DNA of 64,000 bases from Chryseobacterium arachidis. GTDB taxonomy: Bacteria > Bacteroidota > Bacteroidia > Flavobacteriales > Weeksellaceae. Location: contig NZ_FQUT01000004.1 of the NCBI RefSeq assembly GCF_900129245.1, positions 62,001 through 126,000 on the forward strand, in the 5' to 3' direction. Each line of letters opens with the position of its first letter. The stretch's first letter is position 1. Of the stretch, positions 32,350-41,110 are shown piece after piece. The notes under the pieces were generated by a model. It saw only the letters and a program-made list of their open reading frames with translations, made no database searches and was not told where the DNA came from. The position numbers and the translations under genes are program-made.

Positions 32350-33522
32350 TTATCTACTACTTTTTCTTCTTTCTAATTCTTTACTGATAAGACCAAGCTC
32401 TCTACCCGTCTGCCCTGCAACCGACGTGTTTTCCTGGGCTCTTCTTGTGAGATAAGGAACAACATCTTTTACGGGTCCATAAGGAAGATATTTCGCCGCA
32501 TTATACCCTTTATCCGATAAATAAAAAGTGATATTGTCACTCATTCCGTAAAGCTGTCCGAAATATACGTGAGGATTATCATTTTCCAGACCTGCAGCTT
32601 TCATTTTGTCCATAACTAACTCAGAAGACAGTTCGTTATGAGTTCCGAAAAATGCTGAAACTTTATCTAAATGATTCATTACGAAATCGATTCCTGCATT
32701 ATAGTTTTTATCAGAAGATTCTTTGTTGGGCTGGATCGGATCTGCATACCCTTTTTCGGCTGCTCTTGCTCTTTCCTTTTCCATGTAAGCCCCTCGAACA
32801 ATCTTATACCCAATGAAATAGCCTTTTTCTCTTGCTCTTTGCAAATGCGCTTCCATATATTCAAGTCTTCCGGTTCTGTACATCTGAATTGTGTTCCAAA
32901 CGATCGGTTTTTCCTGATTATACTTCTCCATCATTTCTTCGCAAAGGTGATCGGCTGCATCCTGCATCCATGTTTCTTCGGCATCTACCATTACTTTTTT
33001 ATCATTTTCATGGCAAAGTTTACAAACTTCATCAAATCTTTTTACGACTCTTTCCCATTCTTCTTTTTGGCTTGAAGTCAGCTCTGCATTTTTTCCAACA
33101 GCTTCATACAAATCAATTCTTCCAAAAGCCGTAGGTTTAAATACAATAAACGGAATCGCGGGATTTCCTACAGAAAACCTTACGATGTCTTTGATCTCTT
33201 TGCAAACCGCGTCGAAAGTTGCTTCATCTTCTTTACCTTCAATCGAATAGTCGAAAATACTTCCAACCCCTCTTTTGAAAAGCTGTTTTACCACTTTCAT
33301 ACTTTCTTCGCGTGTTTCACCACCGCAAAACTGCTCAAACAAGGTATTTTTTACAATTCCGGTAACGAATGGAAAATTATTGTGGACTGTAAAATTAAGA
33401 ACAGAAGTTCCAATTCTTGTCAATGAAGGTTGCTCAATCATCTTGAACATCCAATACGCTTTTCTTAACTGTGCATCAGATTTATCTGCAAATGCGACTT
33501 TAGTATCGTTAAAAATGGGCAT
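32350..33522 (-). CDS. Proline dehydrogenase
   Basis: 390 residues, a single-domain FAD-dependent proline dehydrogenase without the P5C-dehydrogenase part of PutA. The barrel is seen through VMVDAEETWMQDA, GYKIVRGAYMEKERARA, GTHNELSSEL, VYFGQLYGMSDN and, near the end, PYLTRRAQENTSVAGQ, where the RR pair binds the proline carboxylate. It oxidises proline to pyrroline-5-carboxylate and feeds electrons to quinone. A -7 box TACTTTTG at 33548-33555 gives it its own promoter, 65 bases after the UbiA gene. Confidence 0.93.
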   Translation of the reverse strand: MPIFNDTKVAFADKSDAQLRKAYWMFKMIEQPSLTRIGTSVLNFTVHNNFPFVTGIVKNTLFEQFCGGETREESMKVVKQLFKRGVGSIFDYSIEGKEDEATFDAVCKEIKDIVRFSVGNPAIPFIVFKPTAFGRIDLYEAVGKNAELTSSQKEEWERVVKRFDEVCKLCHENDKKVMVDAEETWMQDAADHLCEEMMEKYNQEKPIVWNTIQMYRTGRLEYMEAHLQRAREKGYFIGYKIVRGAYMEKERARAAEKGYADPIQPNKESSDKNYNAGIDFVMNHLDKVSAFFGTHNELSSELVMDKMKAAGLENDNPHVYFGQLYGMSDNITFYLSDKGYNAAKYLPYGPVKDVVPYLTRRAQENTSVAGQTGRELGLISKELERRKSSR

Positions 33523-33547
33523 TACTTTATATAAATTTTAGGTTCTG

Positions 33548-33555
33548 CAAAAGTA
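33548..33555 (-). promoter_or_regulatory. -7 box for proline dehydrogenase
   Basis: TACTTTTG on the minus strand, 26 bases before the ATG at 33522. Confidence 0.45.
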
Positions 33556-33587
33556 AGAAAAGTATCAGGTTTTTTGGAGAAAATTTT

Positions 33588-34517
33588 CTACAATTTACCC
33601 TCCAGTCCGTTTAAAAGCATGGCAATAATTCCAACAAAAACCCAAAACCTCAAAATATTGAGTGTCACAAAATTACTTTTCCTGCTTTGGTTTAAAAGCA
33701 GATAAATGCAAAGGATGAAAACGAATAAACCTCCCGAAAAATAATAAGCCATAAATCCTGAAATTCCTGTTCTGAGGATCAGTTTCATGGAAACAGCAAT
33801 TGTAATAATCAATAAAGAAATAATAATGATCCGGCTGTTTTTGCTTTTGAAATAATTAGGAATGGTGATATAATCGAAAGCCCTATCAACACTTTTAGTG
33901 AGTGTATCTTTCACAATATCAATACATAAAAGTATCAGAAACAGGAAAATTGCCATTAATAAAACTTTCTTGGAAAATGTTCCGTAATACACCATCATTC
34001 CGAAAAAAGGATACAAGGTAAGACTTACAAATGTTATATTATTCAGGATTAGTATTCTGCTTAGCTTATGACTGTAAAACCACATAAAGAACTGATAAAC
34101 AATAAAAAAGACAAAAACCCTGTGTGAAATCATCCATGCAATTCCCAAAGAAATTATACTGAAAAATAAATAAACGTATAGAAAGTACTTTTGCTTAATA
34201 AAGCTCTGAAGCCTGGTTCTGAAAGGTTTTACTACATGGTCTTTCTCAAAATCGTAAAACTGATTGATAATTCCTCCTGCCAGAATCGTAAGAACGGTGC
34301 AGAAAATAATCCCGTGAACTTTGAAATCGAAAACAAATTTTCTGAAAGTTTCATCCTGATTGAACAGAAAATAGGTTGATACATACAGCGCAAAAGTGAG
34401 TAATGCGGCAACAAAAAAGCGAGCTCCCAAAAGAAAGCCCACGAATTGTGAAAATCTGTAAAAAAAAGATTTTTTGATATCAATTTTCTGATGGAAATTT
34501 TCTTTTTCAGAATTCAT
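33588..34517 (-). CDS. UbiA-family prenyltransferase
   Basis: 309 residues with about eight hydrophobic helices. The first Asp-rich motif NQFYDFEKD and the second DIVKDTLTKSVDRAFD are the prenyl-diphosphate/Mg sites of the UbiA superfamily. The acceptor is not clear; menaquinone synthesis or lipid-type geranylgeranyl transfer are both possible, and the DFEKD pattern does not decide. It begins 11 bases after the mevalonate kinase gene, so the pair links isoprenoid precursor supply to a prenyl transfer step in the inner membrane. Confidence 0.87.
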   Translation of the reverse strand: MNSEKENFHQKIDIKKSFFYRFSQFVGFLLGARFFVAALLTFALYVSTYFLFNQDETFRKFVFDFKVHGIIFCTVLTILAGGIINQFYDFEKDHVVKPFRTRLQSFIKQKYFLYVYLFFSIISLGIAWMISHRVFVFFIVYQFFMWFYSHKLSRILILNNITFVSLTLYPFFGMMVYYGTFSKKVLLMAIFLFLILLCIDIVKDTLTKSVDRAFDYITIPNYFKSKNSRIIIISLLIITIAVSMKLILRTGISGFMAYYFSGGLFVFILCIYLLLNQSRKSNFVTLNILRFWVFVGIIAMLLNGLEGKL

Positions 34518-34528
34518 TCCCCAGCCTG

Positions 34529-35455
34529 TTAAAATCTGTAAATTACTTCTTTATGAAAGCCGTCAAGCATTTTTTCTGCTTTTTCATAGTCTTTAGTGAA
34601 ACCTAAAATATAACCACCTCCACCGCTTCCGCAGAGTTTTAAATAATAAGCATTAGAATCCAGGCCTTTTTTCCAGACATTAAATAAACTTTCAGGAATC
34701 ATCGGACGGAAATGTTCGTATGCCCAATGAGAAAGTTTTTTTAAATTTCTAAAGAATGGATTCATATCTTTTTTCAGGAAAGCATCGATACAAGCATTAT
34801 TATAACGGATAAACTCTTCTTTCAAGGTTTTTCTGAAACCTTCAGTCTTCATTTTTTCAAAGAAAATCTGGACCATTGGACCGGTTTCACCTGTCATTCC
34901 TGAGTCTATCAGGAAAATTGCTCCTTTCCCAGCTTCGCTGGCAGGAATGGCAACTTTGTCTACACTTTCTTTACTCTCGATAAGGATAGGGAGATTCATA
35001 TAACAGATAAGCGGATCAATTCCTGAACTTTTTCCGTGGAAATAACTTTCCATTAAACCGAAAACCGTTCTGAGATTTTTCAATTCATCCTTAGAAATAT
35101 TTTCAGGCTCATGTTTGGAAATAGAATAACGCTCGAAAATAGCCGCTACCAAAGCACCCGAACTTCCTACTCCATAACCTTGCGGAATGTTGCTGTCGAA
35201 AAATAATCCTGCAGCAATCTCTTCTTCAAACTTTGAAACATTCAGTTCAAAAGTCTCGGGAAGCTCTAAATTCTGTAGATACTTCGCATATTTTATAAGG
35301 TGTTCATTAGATTTTTTTTCAAATTCAGAATCTAATGATGAGAACTTAAGGGTACCTTTATAGAAACTATAAGGTAATGTCAAACCTTGGGAATCTTCGA
35401 TGATTCCGTATTCTCCGAACAAAAGAATTTTTGCGTAAAATAAAGGGTTTGTCAT
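34529..35455 (-). CDS. GHMP kinase, probable mevalonate kinase
   Basis: 308 residues. N-terminal KILLFGEYGIIEDSQGLTLP is the mevalonate-kinase-type substrate segment, PQGYGVGSSGALVAAI is the GHMP phosphate loop, and KLCGSGGGGYILGF is motif 3. Mevalonate kinase phosphorylates mevalonate on the route to IPP; Flavobacteriia use this pathway rather than the MEP route. It is first in a two-gene unit with the UbiA-type gene. Phosphomevalonate kinase is an alternative for a GHMP protein of this size, but the FGEYG start favours mevalonate kinase. Confidence 0.85.
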   Translation of the reverse strand: MTNPLFYAKILLFGEYGIIEDSQGLTLPYSFYKGTLKFSSLDSEFEKKSNEHLIKYAKYLQNLELPETFELNVSKFEEEIAAGLFFDSNIPQGYGVGSSGALVAAIFERYSISKHEPENISKDELKNLRTVFGLMESYFHGKSSGIDPLICYMNLPILIESKESVDKVAIPASEAGKGAIFLIDSGMTGETGPMVQIFFEKMKTEGFRKTLKEEFIRYNNACIDAFLKKDMNPFFRNLKKLSHWAYEHFRPMIPESLFNVWKKGLDSNAYYLKLCGSGGGGYILGFTKDYEKAEKMLDGFHKEVIYRF

Positions 35456-35604
35456 TTATTTAAATAAATTTTTTACAAATTTAAAACTATTCCGCTGAAT
35501 ATTAGCAAAATTCGAGCCGAATTCTAACATAATTTTAACAGAGAAAAGATATTCAAACTTTAGTTAATTCTTAAAATCTGTATTTTCTGTATTAAAGTTA
35601 ACAA

Positions 35605-35629
35605 AAAAGCCTGACAAAATCAGGCTTTT
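35605..35629 (-). terminator. Terminator after the CUB-containing metalloprotease gene
   Basis: AAAAGCCTGA (35605-35614) / TCAGGCTTTT (35620-35629). Read on the minus strand, T-rich sequence follows. Confidence 0.85.
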
Positions 35630-35648
35630 ATTATTAAATATTGAAAAA

Positions 35649-37814
35649 TTATTGTTTAATTAACTTCTTCGTTATTTTCTGTTTTTCTGTTTCCACGGTT
35701 ACCACATAGTTTCCGGTTTGCATGGAGGAAATATTAACGTCGAACTTAGTTCCTTTTAAAGAAGATTCAGATTTGATTAATCTTCCTGCTTCATCATAAA
35801 TTTTAAATGATTTCAAAGCATCTTTAGAAGAAATTGTAATCACATTTTTCGCAGGATTCGGATAGATGTTTACTGAATTATCTTTCGTATTAACATCTTC
35901 AACCGCTAAAACTGCACAAGAGAAATTTGCTTTCCAACCAATTCCATTTTCTAACTGATCCGAAACAAATCTTACTGTAATGGCACCTGAAGGGTGTGTA
36001 GAAGTAAATGTTCCCGGTAAATTTGTTCCTGTTAACGCATTTCCGTTTGCGAATATGGGTGAGCTTGTAGACGGACCGTTATAAATATACATAAAGTCAT
36101 AACCGTCTTCCAGACCAAATTCTGTAAAATTCATGCTTAATGCTCCTGAACTTGGATAAAATGTTTTTACAATCGTCTGGTTGTCTCCGTAATTTGCTGC
36201 AGTACCTCCTGTGTCCGTAAACAATGCACCGCCACACCAGTCCGCATCTGTTAAAAACATTTGATTTCTCTGATATGCTGCAGAACAGTCTGTTCCTACA
36301 GATAAAAGATAATACGTTGCCGGCTGAAGATTTGAAAAACTAAAAGATTGTGTTGTAGATGTCCCCGTAGAAACCGGAGTTCCGTCAAATTTTGTTAATC
36401 TGTATTTCCATGAGGTGGAAGTTGCATCTGTAAATGAAGCATTTGCAGAAATCTGCGTAATATTTGAAACGGCTAATCCTGAAATCGTTGTAGCACAGGC
36501 GGTTATACAATTAGTGCCTAAACATGCTTTTGAATCTACAGTACTTCTGATTAAAGCTCCCGGCTGAGGGCCAAAACCATTGGCAAAGTTGATTCCCACT
36601 CCAGAAATTAAGTGGCAGTAACTCATGATTGTTCCTTTCTGAGTTGTAGAAGGAATAGGACCTATACATCCTTCATTTGCTCCCGCTGCAGGACCACATC
36701 CGTCGATTGCCGTATTGTTTCCGTTCCATGCACAAGCGTGAGTGTGAGGAGATCCTAAACTGTGACCCATTTCGTGAGTCATCGCCATGATCGTCCATGA
36801 ATAAACCGGAACGTTGTTGTAGGTCTGAGAAGCTCCGGAATACGCATGACGACTTGTTGTACAAAGAGAATTTACATACGCCACACTTGTTGTGGAAGGT
36901 TGATTTACCAAGTGTGCCAAATCTCCGTTGAAAGTCTGTCTGTTTGTTCTGAAGCTTGCAAGATTTGCATTAGGTGTGCCTGTATATGGATCAGCTGTTG
37001 TCCAAATATAAATTTCGTTAAGAGCAATTTTTACGTCATCATTATTATAAAGAGTAGAAATATTGTTATGGATCGCTGTGAGCCAATTTGAAGTGGTAGT
37101 TGTATTGGAACCATTGTTAACATAAGGGGTGTAACAGATTTCGTAATATACTCTTACACAGTTCTGCGTCATTACCTTTGCTGTATTTTTCTGTGCAGCA
37201 GGATCGAAAGAAGTTTTCTGTTTTTGATTTTCCGCTAATTCATCAATGCCGCAAACAAAAGGATTAACACCGGTAAGCTTTGCTTCTGAATAGCTTACAA
37301 AATCTGTAGAATTTTTCGCTTTTCCAACGATAATATTTCCTAATTCTAAGGTAGAAGCAACTCCCACGATATCATCGTCAAAGAAACTGAAGGCTACAAT
37401 AGACTGGCTGTCTCCTTTTACAATCCCTTGATAATAAGCTCCCGGAGTATAGTTTACGATTTCGCCTTTGTTGGTAGTTACTTTAAAATCATTGGTAAAT
37501 ATTTGATTTTTATACAACTCCATTGTAATCTGTCTTCCGTCGAAAGGAAAAGAAACTTCTAAGTATTCCGGTTTTTCGTGAACAAGTTTTCGTAGCTGTT
37601 TAGCATCGATATTCAGTACTGAAATGTCTGTTGCAGCCCTTTTGTATTCGGCTAATTTTTCAGAAGTTTTGTTGACCGTGAACAAATCATACTTTTCAAA
37701 ATTTTTCTTGTCGGCATGAAATTCTGCGATTTTCTGGGCAACAGGCCGTGCGTTTTGAGAAAAACCGAAAACTGCACACTGCAGAAGACAGAGTGTTAGA
37801 AGTTTTTTTATCAT
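35649..37814 (-). CDS. Secreted reprolysin-type metalloprotease with FN3, CUB and T9SS domains
   Basis: 721 residues. Signal peptide (MIKKLLTLCLLQCAVFGFSQ), a propeptide of about 190 residues, then the catalytic domain with HEMGHSLGSPHTHAC near residue 346 and a likely Met-turn at GTIMSYCH. A short FN3-like segment (about 445-510) and a CUB-like domain follow (GLEDGYDFMYIYNGPS, with the Asp/Tyr pattern of CUB), then the T9SS type A signal (NIYPNPAKN... ending KLIKQ). It should be an extracellular protease. It differs from the protease at 23566 in having a CUB rather than a GEVED domain. Confidence 0.92.
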   Translation of the reverse strand: MIKKLLTLCLLQCAVFGFSQNARPVAQKIAEFHADKKNFEKYDLFTVNKTSEKLAEYKRAATDISVLNIDAKQLRKLVHEKPEYLEVSFPFDGRQITMELYKNQIFTNDFKVTTNKGEIVNYTPGAYYQGIVKGDSQSIVAFSFFDDDIVGVASTLELGNIIVGKAKNSTDFVSYSEAKLTGVNPFVCGIDELAENQKQKTSFDPAAQKNTAKVMTQNCVRVYYEICYTPYVNNGSNTTTTSNWLTAIHNNISTLYNNDDVKIALNEIYIWTTADPYTGTPNANLASFRTNRQTFNGDLAHLVNQPSTTSVAYVNSLCTTSRHAYSGASQTYNNVPVYSWTIMAMTHEMGHSLGSPHTHACAWNGNNTAIDGCGPAAGANEGCIGPIPSTTQKGTIMSYCHLISGVGINFANGFGPQPGALIRSTVDSKACLGTNCITACATTISGLAVSNITQISANASFTDATSTSWKYRLTKFDGTPVSTGTSTTQSFSFSNLQPATYYLLSVGTDCSAAYQRNQMFLTDADWCGGALFTDTGGTAANYGDNQTIVKTFYPSSGALSMNFTEFGLEDGYDFMYIYNGPSTSSPIFANGNALTGTNLPGTFTSTHPSGAITVRFVSDQLENGIGWKANFSCAVLAVEDVNTKDNSVNIYPNPAKNVITISSKDALKSFKIYDEAGRLIKSESSLKGTKFDVNISSMQTGNYVVTVETEKQKITKKLIKQ

Positions 37815-37972
37815 TATTACTATTTATTAAGAATTTGCAAATAAACAAAAAAAATATAAATATCATGAAATAATGATATAATTTTCACGTAAATTAAATT
37901 TTAAAATAATTAAAACCCATAAATATTGAATAAATTTTATAATATTTTCATCGAAAAATTATTTAATAAAAA

Positions 37973-37996
37973 AGACGCTAAAAATGAGCGCCTTTG
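37973..37996 (-). terminator. Weak terminator after the UMF1-type MFS gene
   Basis: AAAG-CGCT / AGCG-CTTT with one internal mismatch (37973-37996), followed by T-rich sequence on the minus strand. Confidence 0.4.
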
Positions 37997-38018
37997 AATT
38001 TATAGTAAATATTTCTAA

Positions 38019-39548
38019 TTATTTTTTTTGAGGACTCAATTTTAAGAATCTTATTAGAATTAAGCCTACAAAAAAGAACAGTGCCATTGAAAATGCTGCA
38101 AACCTCATCCCTGAAGCCGAAGGAAGCACAATCTCGATCTTAGCAAAAATATCTCTTAAAGCATCGTATTTATCGATAAATAAAGCAAAAACAAATGTTC
38201 CTACAATAATTGCAATTTTTTCCAATACATCATAGAAGCTGAAAAATGTTGTGTTTTCCATGGAATTTTCCGGCAGTAACTTAGAATAAGTAGATCTTGA
38301 CATCGCCTGAAGTCCGCCCATTACAAGACCTACTACTGCAGCAACGCCATAGAACTGATATTCTACCGTAGGATTTTCTTTATTAAGGAAATATGCCCAA
38401 ATACAAGCTACAATCCAAAGTATGATGGCAATCGTAATTACGTTTTTGTTTCCTATTTTTCTTGACAATCTTGAGAAAATTACCGCTCCGATAATCGCTT
38501 CAATCTGGATAACCAAAAGCGTCCCGATCAATTTATCCTGAGGAAGGTTGATTTCGCTCTTTCCAAACAATGTTGCCATTAAGAAAATCGTCTGCATTCC
38601 TACACTGTAAAAGAAGAAACTTGAAAGGAAATATTTCAGATTTCTGTCTTTGAAAAGCTCTTTTCCTACTTTAAACAATTCGTGGAAGCTTTCCTTTGCA
38701 ATATCTTTATAGAAACTTAAATTATCTTTTAAAACCTCAAAAAAACCACCCTGCTCTTCATGCTTTTTGAAGATATTTTTATAGTTTAATAATACTAAAT
38801 CTTTTGGAAGCTTTTCTTTAACATCACCAAATTGAGGCAAATGCTTAAATGTATACTGAGAAAATCCGAACCACCAGGCTCCTGTTAATAAGAAGCTGAT
38901 TCTTGTAAATAACAACTGTTGCGCTGCACCTTTAGCAAAAACCTGAATTAATAATAAACAGATCACCACCAAAACTACAGAACCGATGTATCCGTAAACA
39001 TACCCTTTTGCGGAAAGTGCATCCTGTTTGTCTCTTGTCGCAATATCCGGTAAAAAGGAGTTATAGAATACCAAACTTCCCCAGAATCCGACACTTGCTG
39101 TGATACTGAATAACAATCCTAAAAATACATTGTGCATCCCTGTAAACATTGCCAATCCCATACAAGAAGTTGCGCCTAAATAACAGAAAAACTGTAAGAA
39201 AGATTTTTTATTCCCGATCGTATCTGCCAAAGAAGATAAAAACGGAGATAACAAAACAACGACGAAGAAGGAAATCGTTAAAGAATATCCGTAAACCGCA
39301 TCCGGCTGGTATTCCTTTCCGAAAATTTTGATCATGTGTCGTACGGGAACGTCAATCCAGGATTTTGTTTCCTCTACATATTCTTTCTTTTCGTACGCTG
39401 TGGTAAGAATAGAGTAATAAATGGGAAAAATAGTAGAAGTAATTACCAAAGAATAAACGGAATTTGCCCAGTCATAAACCGCCCAGGCTTTCATGATCTT
39501 TGGATTATTCTTTATGTTTTGAGGTTGTGGATTCTCAATTTCAGACAT
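38019..39548 (-). CDS. MFS permease, UMF1/Atg22-like
   Basis: 509 residues with about 12 transmembrane helices. The start KAWAVYDWANSVYSLVI is characteristic of the UMF1 (Atg22-like) MFS family. A large soluble loop lies near residues 235-310 (KEKLPKDLV... region), and GGLQAMSRSTYSKLLPE in the second half is a further family motif. Members resemble amino-acid exporters of the yeast vacuole, but bacterial substrates are unknown. Inner membrane, monocistronic. Confidence 0.88.
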   Translation of the reverse strand: MSEIENPQPQNIKNNPKIMKAWAVYDWANSVYSLVITSTIFPIYYSILTTAYEKKEYVEETKSWIDVPVRHMIKIFGKEYQPDAVYGYSLTISFFVVVLLSPFLSSLADTIGNKKSFLQFFCYLGATSCMGLAMFTGMHNVFLGLLFSITASVGFWGSLVFYNSFLPDIATRDKQDALSAKGYVYGYIGSVVLVVICLLLIQVFAKGAAQQLLFTRISFLLTGAWWFGFSQYTFKHLPQFGDVKEKLPKDLVLLNYKNIFKKHEEQGGFFEVLKDNLSFYKDIAKESFHELFKVGKELFKDRNLKYFLSSFFFYSVGMQTIFLMATLFGKSEINLPQDKLIGTLLVIQIEAIIGAVIFSRLSRKIGNKNVITIAIILWIVACIWAYFLNKENPTVEYQFYGVAAVVGLVMGGLQAMSRSTYSKLLPENSMENTTFFSFYDVLEKIAIIVGTFVFALFIDKYDALRDIFAKIEIVLPSASGMRFAAFSMALFFFVGLILIRFLKLSPQKK

Positions 39549-39678
39549 TTCTAATAATTATTAATAAACACAAAAATAGCAAAACCATTGAATATTCGGC
39601 GCTTTTTTTTATTAATTAGAATTTAACATAAGATCTCACTTCTTTTTTATAAAATCTAAAAATTTTTATTAATAAAAA

Positions 39679-39701
39679 AGTGACACATTTCTGTATCACT
39701 T
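39679..39701 (-). terminator. Possible terminator after the SDR gene
   Basis: AAGTGA (39679-39684) / TCACTT (39696-39701), a short stem with a T-rich tail on the minus strand. Confidence 0.4.
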
Positions 39702-39732
39702 CTCGCTTTTTATCAAAGTTTATTCTGATCAA

Positions 39733-40590
39733 TTATCCAGAATATTTCTCCATCCATTTTTTCTTGAGTTCTGCTCTGGTATTGATAAATTCAACATCTG
39801 TACCTTGGGCAATCGCATCCAGCGGATAACGTAAAGGACGAGTTCCCTGTTCCATATTAACAAGATTCAAAACTCCGTCTGCAATAACCTGAGGATTCAT
39901 ATCAAATTCCTGCATTTTACCGAATAATCCGGCTCCGATCGCATTAAACATATCAGAAGCTACAGGATCATATTCTTTTGCAATTTCAGGTTTGTCTGCC
40001 TGTACTCCTGCTTTTCCGCCCGAATTCATTTCTGTAGGATAAACTCCCGGCTGAATGGTTACATTTTCTATATTAAATTGAGCCAATTCATCCTGAATAG
40101 CTTCCACAACTGCTTCAACACTAAATTTAGATGCCAGATACGGTCCCATAAAAGGCATTGAATGTCCGCTTGCTCCGGAAGAAAGATTAATAATTAATCC
40201 TGATTTTGCTTTTCTCATACTTGGCAAAACCGCCTGGTACGTACGGATCACCCCATAAAAATTGACTTCGAAAAACTTTTTGATCTGATCGATTGAATAC
40301 GCTTCTACCAAACCGAAGCCTGCCAAACCTGCATTGTTCACCAGAACATCAACACGACCATACTTATTTAAAACATAATCAAATGCTTTGCTAACAGAAT
40401 CATCTTCTGTAACATCAATATCAACCACTTCTACATTTTCGAGAGATGAAAGTTCTTGGGCAACTTCTGCGTTTTTTCCTGAAGTTCCGCGCATTCCTGC
40501 AATTACGGTATGACCTGCTTTAGAAAGTGTGATGGTCATTAATTTTCCGAATCCTGTACTTGTTCCTGTAATGAAAACTATTTTGTTCAT
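39733..40590 (-). CDS. Short-chain dehydrogenase/reductase
   Basis: 285 residues. The Rossmann start has TGTSTGFGK in place of the common TGxxxGIG (Phe for Ile), then NNAG in VLVNNAGLAGFG, catalytic Ser in NLSSGASG, and YLASK for the Tyr-x3-Lys pair. It is a classical SDR, NAD(P)-dependent; the substrate is unknown. The -7 box TAATTTTG (40621-40628, minus) and a perfect palindrome TTGACAATTGTCAA (40675-40688) lie upstream. No regulator gene is adjacent. Confidence 0.9.
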   Translation of the reverse strand: MNKIVFITGTSTGFGKLMTITLSKAGHTVIAGMRGTSGKNAEVAQELSSLENVEVVDIDVTEDDSVSKAFDYVLNKYGRVDVLVNNAGLAGFGLVEAYSIDQIKKFFEVNFYGVIRTYQAVLPSMRKAKSGLIINLSSGASGHSMPFMGPYLASKFSVEAVVEAIQDELAQFNIENVTIQPGVYPTEMNSGGKAGVQADKPEIAKEYDPVASDMFNAIGAGLFGKMQEFDMNPQVIADGVLNLVNMEQGTRPLRYPLDAIAQGTDVEFINTRAELKKKWMEKYSG

Positions 40591-40620
40591 TTTTAAAATT
40601 TTTTGTTGTTATTAATGAGA

Positions 40621-40688
40621 CAAAATTACCTACAGAAGCCGCCAAATACCGTTGATATTTGCTTGAAAAAACTCTTGACAATTGTCAA
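40621..40688 (-). promoter_or_regulatory. Promoter box and palindrome upstream of the SDR gene
   Basis: -7 TAATTTTG (40621-40628, minus). The 14-base perfect palindrome TTGACAATTGTCAA at 40675-40688 is centred about 67 bases before the predicted transcript start, a position suited to an activator. Confidence 0.4.
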
Positions 40689-40817
40689 TGATTTTAAATT
40701 GTTTTCCATTAAACTTAATTTTAATACAAAGGGTACAAAGATTTTTGATAAACTGTGCGTTTTTAAGTTAAGAAAGCATTAGGGTTTTTCGATTTTTACA
40801 AATATGGACAATCACTA

Positions 40818-41052
40818 AGAGGCTATTTAAATTTGATTAAAAGCTAAAAATCTGCCTTCATTTTTTGACGCAAAGATTTTATTATTTAGGTGGGCAAAGA
40901 AGAATCAACAAGTTGATTTGATGAAGCTGTGTTTTCAAGCTTCGCGCGGCAAATTCTATTTGCCTTTGCTTCCTAAAATAATATGTAAGTAGAATTAAAA
41001 CTTTGCGTTTAAAAATAATAGAGTCATAAAACTTTAAATTTAAATAGGCTCT
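40818..41052. repeat. About 235-bp imperfect palindrome (MITE-like)
   Basis: Outer arms AGAGGCTATTTAAATTT (40818-40834) and AAATTTAAATAGGCTCT (41036-41052). Inside, GACGCAAAG faces CTTTGCG, TTATTTAGG faces CCTAAAATAA, and the tip has GAAGCT facing AAGCTTC. No coding capacity. It fills most of the 520-base gap between the SDR and thiolase genes. Confidence 0.65.
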
Positions 41053-41055
41053 AAT

Positions 41056-41090
41056 AAAAAAATCCGAAAGCTTAAAAACTTCCGGATTTT
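41056..41090 (-). terminator. Terminator after the thiolase gene
   Basis: AATCCGAAAG / CTTCCGGATT with one mismatch and a short loop; T tract on the minus strand. About 20 bases past the thiolase stop. Confidence 0.6.
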
Positions 41091-41110
41091 GAATTTTATT
41101 GATAAAATAA

